From Chitinophaga rupis (GTDB lineage: Bacteria > Bacteroidota > Bacteroidia > Chitinophagales > Chitinophagaceae), in NCBI RefSeq assembly GCF_900109685.1, contig NZ_FOBB01000010.1, positions 248,001 through 312,000 of the forward strand: a DNA stretch of 64,000 nt. Reading direction: 5' to 3'. A model generated the notes under the pieces. The model did not search any database. It saw nothing but the letters and a program-made list of their open reading frames with translations, and had not been told where the DNA came from. Positions within the stretch are counted from its first letter, which is position 1. Each line of letters starts with the position of its first letter. Below, piece by piece: positions 1 through 9,825 of this stretch. Both the position numbers and the translations under genes were made by a program.

Positions 1-168
1 TAAATCGTGGTCTGATAATGTACGAGGAGACATAAGCGATACTAAATAAAGGTAAAAACTTTGGATTAGATTATAAAATGTTCCGGGGCAGAAATTTTTT
101 TCTTAAACTTATGTGTGTGCCGCCTGAAAAAAGGCTCTTATTAATCAGAGGATCCATAAACTACCTGG
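1..168. other. Left-edge non-coding stretch upstream of fecR-like gene
   Basis: No convincing coding region is visible. All three forward frames meet stop codons early, so a preceding ECF sigma-factor gene, which usually sits before a FecR gene in Bacteroidota, could end here or lie outside the window; I cannot tell. The stretch has a T-run near 98-105 and a GTGTGTG tract near 113-119, about 50 bases before the fecR start, which may belong to its promoter or leader. Confidence 0.4.
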
Positions 169-1320
169 ATGACAACGGAGGAATACCTTTTATTATATGA
201 AAAGTTCTTAGCCGGGAATTGCACGGAGGAGGAAAAGGAATTGCTTGCCGGTTATCTGGACGGCTTTGAGCTGGAGGAGCATCCCTGGAAAGGGGAAATG
301 GGCAATAAGGAACAGGTCAGAACAGAGATCTATAACAGGCTGCAGGAAGAAATAAAGCCTGCAAAAAGGGTTTTATGGATGCCTGCTGCAAGGAGGATCG
401 CCGCTGTTGCCGCTATTCTGTTAATAGTGCTCACAGCGGGGCTATACAGGTTTTTCTTTCATCCATCTTCACAGATATCTATTGAAAAAAAAATAGCGCA
501 GCATCCCGGTAACGGCATAAAACCGGGAAACAACCAGGCTGTGCTAACATTGGCAGATGGCTCAGAGATTGTATTGGACAGTACAAAGAACGGCCTCCTT
601 ACCAGTAAGAACGGGGTTGAGATCAAGCAAACGCAGAAGGGACAGGTGCTGTATACCTGCCTCCAGCCTGCATCCCGGGGTGTTTCCTGGAATACCATTT
701 CCACGCCGGTTGGCGGGCAATACCAGATCGTACTGGGAGATGGCACCCGGGCATGGCTCAATGCCGCATCGTCCCTGCGTTTTCCCATCACCTTTGAAGG
801 CGCTGAAAGAGCAGTGGAAGTAAATGGGGAAGTATACTTTGAAGTAGCGCAGGACAGGTCGAAACCATTCAGGGTATCTTTTAACGGCAACACCATAGCG
901 GTACTGGGCACGCACTTTAACGTGATGGCGTATCATGATGAGGCAAAGAGCAAAGTAACGCTGCTGGAAGGCGCAATACGGATCAGTAACCATACAGGAC
1001 AACATCTACTCAAGCCTGGCATGCAGGCGCTCGTAGGGGATTCAAACAGTAACATCACTACCCGTAAGGCTAACCTGGAGGAAGCAGTAGCCTGGAAGAA
1101 CGGTTATTTTATTTTTGACAATGAAAACATACAGAGCATTATGCGCAAGGTGGCACGCTGGTATAATGTAACTGTTACCTACCAGGGGGACATGACTGGC
1201 AAGGAATTTACCGGGACCGTTTCACGTTTTGAAAATGTATCAGAAGTATTAGGCATGCTGGAAGCAACCGAAATTATCCACTTTAACTTACAGGGGAGCA
1301 ATATAAAAGTAACTCCCTGA
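169..1320 (+). CDS. FecR-family anti-sigma factor
   Basis: Inner-membrane anti-sigma regulator of 383 residues. The N-terminal 70 residues are cytoplasmic and acidic and would hold the ECF sigma factor. One membrane segment lies at about 77-96. The periplasmic FecR domain follows (around 175-275, with STPVGGQYQIVLGDGT and WLNAASSLRFP), then a C-terminal DUF4974 domain (about 310-380, YFIFDNENIQSIMRKVARWY). In this family, substrate bound by an outer-membrane SusC with an STN domain is signalled to FecR, which releases the sigma factor. The next gene encodes exactly such a SusC, 97 bases downstream, which supports a trans-envelope signalling pair. The cognate sigma gene is not visible and is probably just outside the left edge. 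Confidence 0.93.
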   Translation: MTTEEYLLLYEKFLAGNCTEEEKELLAGYLDGFELEEHPWKGEMGNKEQVRTEIYNRLQEEIKPAKRVLWMPAARRIAAVAAILLIVLTAGLYRFFFHPSSQISIEKKIAQHPGNGIKPGNNQAVLTLADGSEIVLDSTKNGLLTSKNGVEIKQTQKGQVLYTCLQPASRGVSWNTISTPVGGQYQIVLGDGTRAWLNAASSLRFPITFEGAERAVEVNGEVYFEVAQDRSKPFRVSFNGNTIAVLGTHFNVMAYHDEAKSKVTLLEGAIRISNHTGQHLLKPGMQALVGDSNSNITTRKANLEEAVAWKNGYFIFDNENIQSIMRKVARWYNVTVTYQGDMTGKEFTGTVSRFENVSEVLGMLEATEIIHFNLQGSNIKVTP

Positions 1321-1417
1321 GCTTATTCTAACAAACCAAAGGCTAAACATATCTATTGAACAACATGCTGCTATTTGCGGCATAGTCAACAATTCACAAT
1401 TCCAAACAGAACAATGT

Positions 1418-4400
1418 ATGCAATTCTACCTACACTTCAGGGAAGAATGGAGATTCCGCGTTCCATTAAAACTCCCGCTTAAGCTAAGGCTTACACTTAT
1501 CTTTTTCATGGCCGCCTTTATGCAGGTATGCGCATCCGGATTTGCACAAAGCATAACGCTAACAGAAAATAATGCACCGCTTGAAAATGTGCTGGAAGCG
1601 CTTAAAAAGCAGAGCGGATACAATTTCCTGTACAACACACCCATGCTTGCCGGCGCCAGGCCGGTAACTATTTCTGTTAACAATGCTCCGATAGATGATG
1701 TGCTGAAGCTGTGCTTTAAAGATCAGCCGCTGGATTATACCATCAGGAAGAAGACGATCATTGTAAAGCCCAAAGCCGCCGCACCTGCGCCTGTGCCCCA
1801 GGCCATAACGGTAAAAGGAAGGGTTACCAACGAAAATAATGAGCCTTTACCCGGTGTAAGCATCGGCATTAAAGGAACGGCAAAAGGCACCACCACAGAT
1901 GCTAACGGCAGCTATATCCTGAATGTTCCTGAAGGTAATGAAACGCTGGTATTTACCTTTATCGGCTACGCTACCCGGGAGGTGCCGGTGAATAACCGCA
2001 CTACACTGGATGTACAGCTAACCGCAGAGAACAAGGCTTTAAGCGAGGTAGTGGTAGTAGGTTATGGCCAGCAAACAAAGGCAACCGTTACCGGCGCTAT
2101 CACTTCCATAAAGAGCGCCGATATCATCGTTACCAAAAATGAGAACGTAATGAATATGCTTACCGGTAAGCTTGCCGGCGTGCGTATTGTACAAAGATCC
2201 TCTGAGCCGGGAACCTTCAATAATACATTTGACATCCGCGGCCTGGGCGATGCATTGGTGATCATTGACGGTATTCCGCGCGATAATATGTCGAGGTTAA
2301 ATCCTGAAGATATAGAAAGCGTATCCGTATTAAAAGACGCAGCAGCATCCGTATATGGCGTTCGTGCAGCCAACGGCGTAGTATTGATCACCACCAAGCG
2401 GGGCAAGGTAGGCGCCACCAGGATCAGCTACAGCGCTAACTTCGGGCTGCAAACGCCTATCGGTTCCCCCAAAAGCACCAGCGCAGCTGACTGGATGACG
2501 CTTGCAAATGAAAAATCCATGCACAATCAAAGCGGAGGAACGTTACGCTACTCACCGGACGAGATCGAAGCTTACCGGAATGGGACCAAACAAGGTACGG
2601 ACTGGTATGATGCTGTGCTGAGAAAAAGCGCTCCGCAAATGCAGCATACCATCAGCACAAGCGGCGGATCTGACCGGCTGCAGTATTATGCATCCATGGG
2701 CTACCTGTCACAGGAATCCTTTCTCCGCAGCAACAGCAATAGTTATAAACGGTATAATTTACGGTCGAATGTTACGGGCCAGATCTCAGACAGATTGAAG
2801 GTAGATGTACAGCTGAACGGAATTTATGACGAGTCAGACAAGAATTATGAAAATACAGACTGGATCATACGTTCTATGGAAAGGTCGGCCGCTATTCAGC
2901 CTATCTATGCCAATAACAATCCCGATTATTTGCAGAACGGTTTTGTGGACGGCTCCAATCCCGTGGCCATGGCCAATGCGGATGTAAGCGGTTACCGGAA
3001 ATTCAGGAATAAATGGTTCCAGTCTGCCGTGAGCCTGGAATATACGGTTCCCTTTATCCCGGGATTGAGGGCAAGAGGCATGTTCGGTTATGATTACCAG
3101 AACATTGACAATAAAGCCTATAAAAGCACCTATAACCTGTATGATTATGATGATGCGGCTAACAACTATAAGCCGGTAACAAACCAGAGCCCCAGCACCA
3201 TCCGCCGGGAATATTATACAAAACAGTCCATACTAAGCCAGCTCTCATTGAACTATAACCGCACCTTTAATAACATGCATAACGTAAGCGTGCTGCTGTT
3301 ATATGAAGGACAGTCCCGCAAAGGCGATAACCTGTATGCCCAAAGAGAATTAGCGCTCCCGCTGGATCAGCTCTCCGCAGGGAACAGTAATAACCAGCTG
3401 GGAAGCATGTCAACCAATGCAGCTGATCTTTATGATTATGCCAATGTAGGATACGTGGGCAGGCTCAATTACAATTTTAAAGGGAAGTACCTGGCTGAGT
3501 TCAGCTTTCGTTATGACGGATCTTCCAAATTTGATCCCTCCCACCGCTGGGGCTTTTTCCCTTCCGGCTTCCTGGGATGGCGTTTTACAGATGAGAATTT
3601 CTGGAAAGCATTAAACATCAAATTTATTGACAATGCAAAACTCAGGGCTTCCTATGGCGTGCTGGGTGATGACAATGCATCTACCTACCAGTATTTAAAT
3701 GGCTACACCTACCCTGCCGGCGGTAACAATAATGAATTGCCCGGAGGTACCCATTTTGACGGAACTTTTGTGAATGCCTCTGCCAGCACAGGAATAGCCA
3801 ATAAAAATATTACCTGGTACACTGCTAAAACGTTTAATGTTGGCCTGGATCTGAATACAAAGAACGGTGTGCTGGGATTGGTGATAGACTACTTTCAGCG
3901 TAACCGCAACGGCTTACTGGCTACCCGCAGTGTAAGCCTGCCTTCTGTAGTAGGAGCAGCCTTACCCCAGGAAAACCTTAACGGGGATCTTACCAGGGGC
4001 ATTGACATTGAGATCAACCATCACTACCACATTGGCGAGGTAGATTATTCACTGAGGGGAACATTCGGATACACCCGCACCCGGTTCACCCACCAGGAAG
4101 TGGGCATTTATGGCAGCGGCTATGATGAATGGCGCAATAACAACAATCAGCGTTATTCAGATATCGTATGGGGCTTCAAAGGCATAGGCCAGTTCCAGTC
4201 TTACGAGGAAATTGCCAACAGCCCGGTTAAGTATGATCAGAATACCCTGCCGGGTGATTATAAATATGAGGATACGAATGGCGATGGTATGATCTCTGAC
4301 CTGGACCTGCAGCCCATCAGCTACAGCGGCCGCCCGCAGATGACCTTTGGCTTAACCATGAATGCTTCCTGGAAGGGGTTTGATGTTAGCCTGCTGTTCC

Positions 4401-4837
4401 AGGGCGCTGCAAAGGTTTGGGTAAATTATGTTGAAATACTGGCTGAACCCATTTGGGGATCCAACTATTCCAACGCGCTTGAAATGTTCATGGACAGATG
4501 GCACCCGGTTGATCCAACTGCCAATCCCTATGATCCCAATACACAATGGGTAAAAGGGAAATACGCCTACACCGGCACAGTACCCAGGGGTAACTCAACA
4601 TTCGCGTATAATAACGCCAGCTACCTGCGCCTGAAAACAGTGGAGCTGGGATATTCCATCCCCGAACACGTGATGAAAAGAATAGGCATCAAAGGCGCGC
4701 GGGTATACGTGAATGCATACAATGTACAAACGTGGTCCGGGATGAAATTCATTGACCCGGAACATCCAAATGACAGCTACGGGAACGTATATCCCCTGAA
4801 CAGAACCTATAACCTGGGCTTTAACATCGACCTTTAA
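1418..4837 (+). CDS. SusC/RagA-type TonB-linked outer membrane transporter with STN domain
   Basis: Outer-membrane TonB-dependent transporter of 1139 residues for glycan or other large nutrients. Layout: long signal peptide ending near residue 44 (SGFAQ), STN domain about 46-125 (NAPLENVLEALKKQSGYNFL), carboxypeptidase-regulatory-like beta domain about 130-205 (ITVKGRVTNENNEPLPGVSI), the EVVVVGYG motif, then the plug (IRGLGDALVIIDGIPR; YGVRAANGVVLITTKRG) and a large beta-barrel ending in NLGFNIDL. The STN domain marks the sensory subclass that talks to a FecR protein, encoded immediately upstream. The SusD partner begins 11 bases downstream. The substrate cannot be read from the sequence; the convergent rhamnosidase suggests a rhamnose-containing glycan. 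Of two nearby ATGs (1414 and 1418) only 1418 is in frame. Confidence 0.97.
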   Translation: MQFYLHFREEWRFRVPLKLPLKLRLTLIFFMAAFMQVCASGFAQSITLTENNAPLENVLEALKKQSGYNFLYNTPMLAGARPVTISVNNAPIDDVLKLCFKDQPLDYTIRKKTIIVKPKAAAPAPVPQAITVKGRVTNENNEPLPGVSIGIKGTAKGTTTDANGSYILNVPEGNETLVFTFIGYATREVPVNNRTTLDVQLTAENKALSEVVVVGYGQQTKATVTGAITSIKSADIIVTKNENVMNMLTGKLAGVRIVQRSSEPGTFNNTFDIRGLGDALVIIDGIPRDNMSRLNPEDIESVSVLKDAAASVYGVRAANGVVLITTKRGKVGATRISYSANFGLQTPIGSPKSTSAADWMTLANEKSMHNQSGGTLRYSPDEIEAYRNGTKQGTDWYDAVLRKSAPQMQHTISTSGGSDRLQYYASMGYLSQESFLRSNSNSYKRYNLRSNVTGQISDRLKVDVQLNGIYDESDKNYENTDWIIRSMERSAAIQPIYANNNPDYLQNGFVDGSNPVAMANADVSGYRKFRNKWFQSAVSLEYTVPFIPGLRARGMFGYDYQNIDNKAYKSTYNLYDYDDAANNYKPVTNQSPSTIRREYYTKQSILSQLSLNYNRTFNNMHNVSVLLLYEGQSRKGDNLYAQRELALPLDQLSAGNSNNQLGSMSTNAADLYDYANVGYVGRLNYNFKGKYLAEFSFRYDGSSKFDPSHRWGFFPSGFLGWRFTDENFWKALNIKFIDNAKLRASYGVLGDDNASTYQYLNGYTYPAGGNNNELPGGTHFDGTFVNASASTGIANKNITWYTAKTFNVGLDLNTKNGVLGLVIDYFQRNRNGLLATRSVSLPSVVGAALPQENLNGDLTRGIDIEINHHYHIGEVDYSLRGTFGYTRTRFTHQEVGIYGSGYDEWRNNNNQRYSDIVWGFKGIGQFQSYEEIANSPVKYDQNTLPGDYKYEDTNGDGMISDLDLQPISYSGRPQMTFGLTMNASWKGFDVSLLFQGAAKVWVNYVEILAEPIWGSNYSNALEMFMDRWHPVDPTANPYDPNTQWVKGKYAYTGTVPRGNSTFAYNNASYLRLKTVELGYSIPEHVMKRIGIKGARVYVNAYNVQTWSGMKFIDPEHPNDSYGNVYPLNRTYNLGFNIDL

Positions 4838-4848
4838 TAACACTGATC

Positions 4849-6789
4849 ATGAGAACATTCAAATATATCATCTTATTCGTTGCGGGTCTTTGGGCTATTT
4901 CATGTACCAAGCTGGATATCTCGCCCACCAACATTATTCAGGATAACACCATTTTTGGCTCTGAAGACGGTCTTAAATCGTATATGGCCAGGATCTACAG
5001 CGAGCTGCCGGTAGAAGATTTCCGGTATGGGCCCGAGCGCCTTTTTCACCGCTTTTATGTACTCAGGGTGCCTGCTTCCATGACAGGTGAAGCATTGTGC
5101 CGGGAAGTGAACGGCTCCATTACCGAAGCTACCTCCTCCGATAACGGGGACACCTGGGGCGATTTTTATGCATTGATAAGGGAGTGCAACTACTTCCTGC
5201 AAAACATTGGCAACTATGCCAGCAAGTATTCGGCAGAGAATGTGAATATGTATAAAGGGGAATGCTATTTCGTACGTGCATTTACGTACTATGCGCTGGC
5301 CAAACGTTATGGAGGCGTGCCGCTGGTAACCCGTGTACTGAATTATCCGGATGAGTCCATCAAGGATATTGATATTGCCCGTTCATCTGAAGAAGCTACC
5401 TGGAACCAGGTAGCCAATGACTTTGACAGCGCCATAGCGCTTTTGCCGGTAAAGAACCAGGCAGGCCGTGCTAATAAATATGCGGCGTATGCCTTTAAGG
5501 CCCGGGCCATGCTGCATGCAGGCTCAATAGCCAAATACAATACCAGTAACTTAACCAATGGAGGTATACGTTTATGCGGCATGAATACCAGCCTCGCCAA
5601 AGATTTCTTTACCAAGGCATATGAAGCATCGCTGGCAGTAGATGGGGGTGGGTATTCCCTTTACATGAATGAGTGGGCGGCCAATGACCGGGAGGCGCAG
5701 TACAAAAACTACCTGAACCTGTTTTCCAAACCCACCAGCTCAGAAGCCATTTTTGTGAAGGAATACGGTTATCCGGAATCCGTGCACGGGTACGATGCTT
5801 ACAATGTGCCCGCACAATATAAAGGCGCTAACGGGTACTCTTCCGAAACCAATCCTACTTTGAACTTTGTTGAAATGTTTGACGGGATGGACAAGGACGA
5901 CAAGGGCCATTTGAATGTATATAACCCTGACGGCACGTATAAGCTCTACGACAATACCATGGATTTCTTTGCCACCGCAGAACCCAGGTTAAGAGCTACT
6001 GTGATCCTTCCGGGCGATTTGTTTAAAGGCGTACCCTGCCAGATCTGGAGAGGCATTTATAAAGGTAATTCCACCACTTCCATCAGCAGGCTTATTCCTG
6101 AAGGCAGTACAGTAAAATATGAGAACTCCGGCAGCGCCGGTTTGCTGGTTACTTCTTCAAGCGGCAGCCAGACAGCCTATACCCTGCATAACGGAGTAAA
6201 AATGAATCCGGCAGGCGCAAGCGGTGTTTTTTATGGCGACAGAACCTGTGCTATGTCTGGCTTTACCATCCGGAAATGGCTGAATGAAAGCTTAACCCAG
6301 GACCAGGTGCTAGAGAACAGGTCAGATCAGCCCTGGATTGAAATGCGGTATGCAGAAGTATTATTAACACGTGCGGAAGCAGCAGCGGAGCTGGCGTCCC
6401 TGGGAACTGCCACCTTCCTGGGCGCTGCATATGAAGCGATAGATAAAATAAGAACAAGGGCCGGTGCAACACTGCTTACCGGGGAGGAAAAATCTTCCGT
6501 AAATACTTTCATCAGCGCCGTACGTAAGGAACGCCGTAAAGAGCTGGCCTTTGAAAACAAGACCTGGTGGGATCTTAAACGCTGGAGGGTTATAGCCAGT
6601 GAGCAATCGAACACCCGCTGGCGCACATTAATGCCCTTTTACGCAGATCTTGCCGGGAAGTACTTTTTTGACGCGCGGTATGACGAAACCGGGAATACCT
6701 ACACATTTGATACCAGGTGGTATTACCAGGAAATACCGGGTGCTGCTATTTCAACAAGCACCAAGATGATTCAGAATCCAGGGTATTGA
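4849..6789 (+). CDS. SusD/RagB-family nutrient-binding lipoprotein
   Basis: Surface lipoprotein of 646 residues that caps the SusC transporter and captures substrate. The signal peptide ends in a lipobox (LWAISC, Cys19). SusD features include the TPR-like N-terminal half (ECYFVRAFTYYALAKRYGGVPLV; YAAYAFKARAMLHAGS) and the C-terminal SusD motif (WIEMRYAEVLLTRAEAAAE, then FISAVRKERRKELAFENKTW). It is somewhat longer than the common 500-600 residues. The gene starts 11 bases after susC and is followed at 27 bases by the DUF3823 lipoprotein gene, so all are likely on one transcript. Confidence 0.96.
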   Translation: MRTFKYIILFVAGLWAISCTKLDISPTNIIQDNTIFGSEDGLKSYMARIYSELPVEDFRYGPERLFHRFYVLRVPASMTGEALCREVNGSITEATSSDNGDTWGDFYALIRECNYFLQNIGNYASKYSAENVNMYKGECYFVRAFTYYALAKRYGGVPLVTRVLNYPDESIKDIDIARSSEEATWNQVANDFDSAIALLPVKNQAGRANKYAAYAFKARAMLHAGSIAKYNTSNLTNGGIRLCGMNTSLAKDFFTKAYEASLAVDGGGYSLYMNEWAANDREAQYKNYLNLFSKPTSSEAIFVKEYGYPESVHGYDAYNVPAQYKGANGYSSETNPTLNFVEMFDGMDKDDKGHLNVYNPDGTYKLYDNTMDFFATAEPRLRATVILPGDLFKGVPCQIWRGIYKGNSTTSISRLIPEGSTVKYENSGSAGLLVTSSSGSQTAYTLHNGVKMNPAGASGVFYGDRTCAMSGFTIRKWLNESLTQDQVLENRSDQPWIEMRYAEVLLTRAEAAAELASLGTATFLGAAYEAIDKIRTRAGATLLTGEEKSSVNTFISAVRKERRKELAFENKTWWDLKRWRVIASEQSNTRWRTLMPFYADLAGKYFFDARYDETGNTYTFDTRWYYQEIPGAAISTSTKMIQNPGY

Positions 6790-6816
6790 TCTTTTTCATT
6801 CATTCAATTCAGGAAA

Positions 6817-7572
6817 ATGAAACTCAATTATATTATTATCATCAGCATGCTGGGCCTCTTATCCTTTACGGCCTGTACAAAATATGACAATTACGAAAAA
6901 CCCAGCATGACGCTGAAAGGGGCCATCACAGACTCTGTTACAGGACAGGGACTGCAAACACAGCTGGGGGATAACGGGGTGCGTTTCAGAATGCGGGACC
7001 TTAGCTACAAGGCCAGTCCTACACCCTGGTATTTTACCTGCAAGCAGAACGGCGAATTTGAATGTGCAATGGTGCCGGCCGGCACCTACAATGTAACGCC
7101 GCTGGGGCCTTTTATTCCGCTTGTTTTAACTGACAGCAACGGGGATACTACCCGTAACGGGAGCATCACGGTTGATATTAACGGGAGTGTAACAAAGAAC
7201 TTCACGGTGGTGCCGTTCCTGGTAGTGACCTGGATCGGCAAGCCGGTTGTTAATAATGATAAAACCATCACCGTGCAGTTTAAAGTAACAAGAGGTACTA
7301 CAGATGCTGCTTTTCAGCAGGAATGTACCAACATCTACCTGTATGTAAATTCATCCAGCTTTAATGTGGGGGATAATAATTACGATTCCCGGTATACGGT
7401 GGCAGTCAATAATCCCAATGATGTATTGGGTCAAACGCTTACGGTAACCACCCCGGCATTGCCTTACGCCAATACAAACTATTACCTGCGTGCAGGTGCC
7501 CGTATTAATTATAGCGTTGAAGGAACCAACCGGTATAATTATAATGAAGCCATTCAGGTGAAGGTGCCTTAG
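6817..7572 (+). CDS. DUF3823-domain lipoprotein of SusCD locus
   Basis: Predicted lipoprotein of 251 residues with lipobox LLSFTAC (Cys20). The N-terminal part after the anchor (MTLKGAITDSVTGQGLQTQ) looks like a carboxypeptidase-regulatory-like beta domain. A second beta-rich domain follows (NKTITVQFKVTRGTTDAAFQ region and a C-terminal TNYYLRAGARINYSVEG stretch). This matches DUF3823 proteins, which are found next to SusD genes in Bacteroidota and are thought to be surface glycan-binding accessory proteins; no function is proven. It follows susD by 27 bases and is followed by a strong hairpin, so it may be the last gene of the susCD transcript. Confidence 0.85.
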   Translation: MKLNYIIIISMLGLLSFTACTKYDNYEKPSMTLKGAITDSVTGQGLQTQLGDNGVRFRMRDLSYKASPTPWYFTCKQNGEFECAMVPAGTYNVTPLGPFIPLVLTDSNGDTTRNGSITVDINGSVTKNFTVVPFLVVTWIGKPVVNNDKTITVQFKVTRGTTDAAFQQECTNIYLYVNSSSFNVGDNNYDSRYTVAVNNPNDVLGQTLTVTTPALPYANTNYYLRAGARINYSVEGTNRYNYNEAIQVKVP

Positions 7573-7577
7573 AAGAA

Positions 7578-7615
7578 CGTCATTGCGGGGAGCCTCCCCG
7601 CTCCTCGCAATGACG
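7578..7615. repeat. REP-like hairpin (GTCATTGC arms)
   Basis: Arms CGTCATTGCG (7578-7587) and CGCAATGACG (7606-7615) are perfectly complementary. The inner GGGAG/CTCCT also pairs with one G-T, giving a 15-bp stem and an 8-base loop. The same GTCATTGC...GCAATGAC arms recur at 19681-19732, so this looks like a dispersed repeat rather than a one-off terminator. It lies between the DUF3823 gene and the glycosidase-like gene and could attenuate transcription between them. Confidence 0.75.
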
Positions 7616-7650
7616 CGATTAAAACGGATAACCATTTTAAAAACTAACGA

Positions 7651-9825
7651 ATGAAAAGAGTGCCGATCTTTTTCCATTGCCTTTGTATTGCCTATGCTGT
7701 TAATGCACAGCAACCCGTACTAAAAGAGAAAACCGCGTTCCAGACCAGCAGTGCCTGGATGCCTGAAATAGATGTGCGCTCGGATATTGCCATCATCTAC
7801 GGCGCCAATGACCGGAGCCGCCAAACTTTTGAAGAACGTGTACGCTCCTGGCGTGAGCGTGGTTATAATACGCATTTTATGACCGGCATTGCCTGGGGCC
7901 AGTACGGAGATTACTTCTTCGGTAAATGGGATGGGCAGCAGCACCTTGGCGTAGGACAGGTGCAGCAGAACGGGGATACCATCTGGCATGGCCATAATAT
8001 GCCGTACATAGTACCGGAAAGATCTTTTGTTGAATACATGAAAAAAGGCGTGATCAAAAAAGTGATAGACGCCGGCATCAGCTCCATTTATTTAGAAGAG
8101 CCGGAATTTTGGGCCAGGGCGGGTTACAGCGCAGTGTTCAAAAAAGAGTGGCAGGATTATTACGGCTTCCCCTGGAGGCCGCAGCATGAATCGGCGGAGA
8201 ACACCTACCTCTCCAACAAGCTGAAATACCATATGTATTACAATGCAATCAAAGAAGTATCTGATTATGCAAAAGCATATGGTAAAAGCAAGGGCGTGAA
8301 TGTGAAAGTGTACATCCCCACGCACTCGCTGGTGAATTACTCCTCCTGGAAAATAGTGAGCCCGGAAGCCAGCCTGGCATCCCTGCCCGGCATTGACGGG
8401 TACATTGCACAGGTATGGACCGGCACTTCGCGGGAACCCGTCTATTACAACGGTGTGCAAAAGGAAAGGGTATTTGAGAATGCTTTCCTGGAATACGGCT
8501 CCATGGTATCCATGACAGCGCCTACCGGCAGAAAGCTGTTCTTTCTTACAGACCCTATAGAAGACTGGCCGCGTGACTGGAGTGATTACAAACGGAACTA
8601 TGAGGCCACTTTCACCGCGGAGCTGTTATATCCCATGGTGGCGGATTATGAAGTAATGCCCTGGCCGGAGCGCATCTATACCCGGCCATACAAGGTAGCC
8701 AACAGCGACAGCAGTGTATTGATCCCCCGGTATTATTCCACGCAAATGCAGATCATGGTGAATGCGTTGAACAATATGCCTTTATCAGATAACCGCGTTT
8801 CAGGCGTGAACGGCATCGGGGTGCTGATGGGCAACTCGCTGATGTTCCAGCGCTTCCCTACCCACAACGGGTTTGAGGATCCGCAGTTCTCTAACTTCTA
8901 CGGACAAACGCTGCCCTTATTAAAGCTGGGCATACCGGTGCAGACAGTGCATATGGAAAACCTGGCCTATGCGGCGTCATTGAAGGGCATTAAAGTGCTG
9001 GTCATGAGCTATTCAAATATGAAACCTATGTCAGCGGATGTGCATCAGCAGCTGGCAGCATGGGTAAAAAAGGGTGGAGTGCTGATCTATTGCGGCCGCG
9101 ACGATGATCCTTACCAGTCAGTAATGGAATGGTGGAATACCAAAGGCAATCAATACAAAGCACCCTCAGAACATTTGTTCAAACTGCTGGGTATAAAAGC
9201 GGATGCTGGCGGCTCCTTTAAAGCAGGAAAGGGAATGGTGTACGTAATGCGGCAGCATCCCAAAGAATTTGTGATGCAGGCCGGCGCCGGCAGCCAATAT
9301 GTGAACCTGGTAAAGGAAGCCTATGAGAAAGGCGCTGCAGCAGGTAAGCTTGAAATGAAAAATAACCTGTACGTGGAAAGAGGCCCCTACGACATCATTG
9401 CCGTGATGGATGAAAACATGGAAACTGCGCCTTACACAGTAAAAGGCCCTGTGATAGACCTGTTCAATCCCACGCTGCCCGTGCTGAAAGAGAAAGTGGT
9501 AACGCCCGGCACACAGGCATTGTTATATAACCTGAACAGGGTAGCAAACAGGAAACAACCCAAAGTGCTGGCTGCTGCCGCACGGATCTATAACGAGCAG
9601 GCAACAGCCGGCAGCTATAGCTTTGTGGCCAAAAGCCCTGTAAAAACCCTGAATGCCATGCGGGTACTGCTACCGGCAGCCCCGCTGGCCGGCAGCACTG
9701 TCGTAAAAAATAGCGCAGGCGAAACATTGAAAGACGTAAAAACCGAATGGGACGCCGATTCCGGAACCTATTTTATGGAGTTCGAGAACAGCCCGGAGGG
9801 CATCAGCGTGCAGATAAAGTGGTAG
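7651..9825 (+). CDS. Secreted glycoside-hydrolase-like protein, family not recognised
   Basis: Protein of 724 residues with a signal peptide (MKRVPIFFHCLCIAYAVNAQ, cleavage near residue 20). The first 400 residues look like a TIM barrel: an acidic strand end SSIYLEEPEFWARAGY carries carboxylates placed like a glycosidase acid/base, followed by FPWRP, VNVKVYIPTHS, GIDGYIAQVW and KLFFLTDPIEDWPRDW. Around 425-500 is a Rossmann/amidotransferase-like segment (KGIKVLVMSYSNMKP; AWVKKGGVLIYCGRDDDPY), as in GH42-type beta-galactosidases after their barrel. The C-terminus is beta-rich. I do not recognise a named family. Its position behind susC/susD and facing an alpha-L-rhamnosidase supports a glycan-cleaving role. 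It overlaps the convergent rhamnosidase gene by 23 bases. Confidence 0.8.
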   Translation: MKRVPIFFHCLCIAYAVNAQQPVLKEKTAFQTSSAWMPEIDVRSDIAIIYGANDRSRQTFEERVRSWRERGYNTHFMTGIAWGQYGDYFFGKWDGQQHLGVGQVQQNGDTIWHGHNMPYIVPERSFVEYMKKGVIKKVIDAGISSIYLEEPEFWARAGYSAVFKKEWQDYYGFPWRPQHESAENTYLSNKLKYHMYYNAIKEVSDYAKAYGKSKGVNVKVYIPTHSLVNYSSWKIVSPEASLASLPGIDGYIAQVWTGTSREPVYYNGVQKERVFENAFLEYGSMVSMTAPTGRKLFFLTDPIEDWPRDWSDYKRNYEATFTAELLYPMVADYEVMPWPERIYTRPYKVANSDSSVLIPRYYSTQMQIMVNALNNMPLSDNRVSGVNGIGVLMGNSLMFQRFPTHNGFEDPQFSNFYGQTLPLLKLGIPVQTVHMENLAYAASLKGIKVLVMSYSNMKPMSADVHQQLAAWVKKGGVLIYCGRDDDPYQSVMEWWNTKGNQYKAPSEHLFKLLGIKADAGGSFKAGKGMVYVMRQHPKEFVMQAGAGSQYVNLVKEAYEKGAAAGKLEMKNNLYVERGPYDIIAVMDENMETAPYTVKGPVIDLFNPTLPVLKEKVVTPGTQALLYNLNRVANRKQPKVLAAAARIYNEQATAGSYSFVAKSPVKTLNAMRVLLPAAPLAGSTVVKNSAGETLKDVKTEWDADSGTYFMEFENSPEGISVQIKW

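Noticed and set aside
1..168. C-terminal end of an ECF sigma factor
   Set aside because: Short forward frames end early and none shows sigma-factor sequence; the window is too short on this side to decide.
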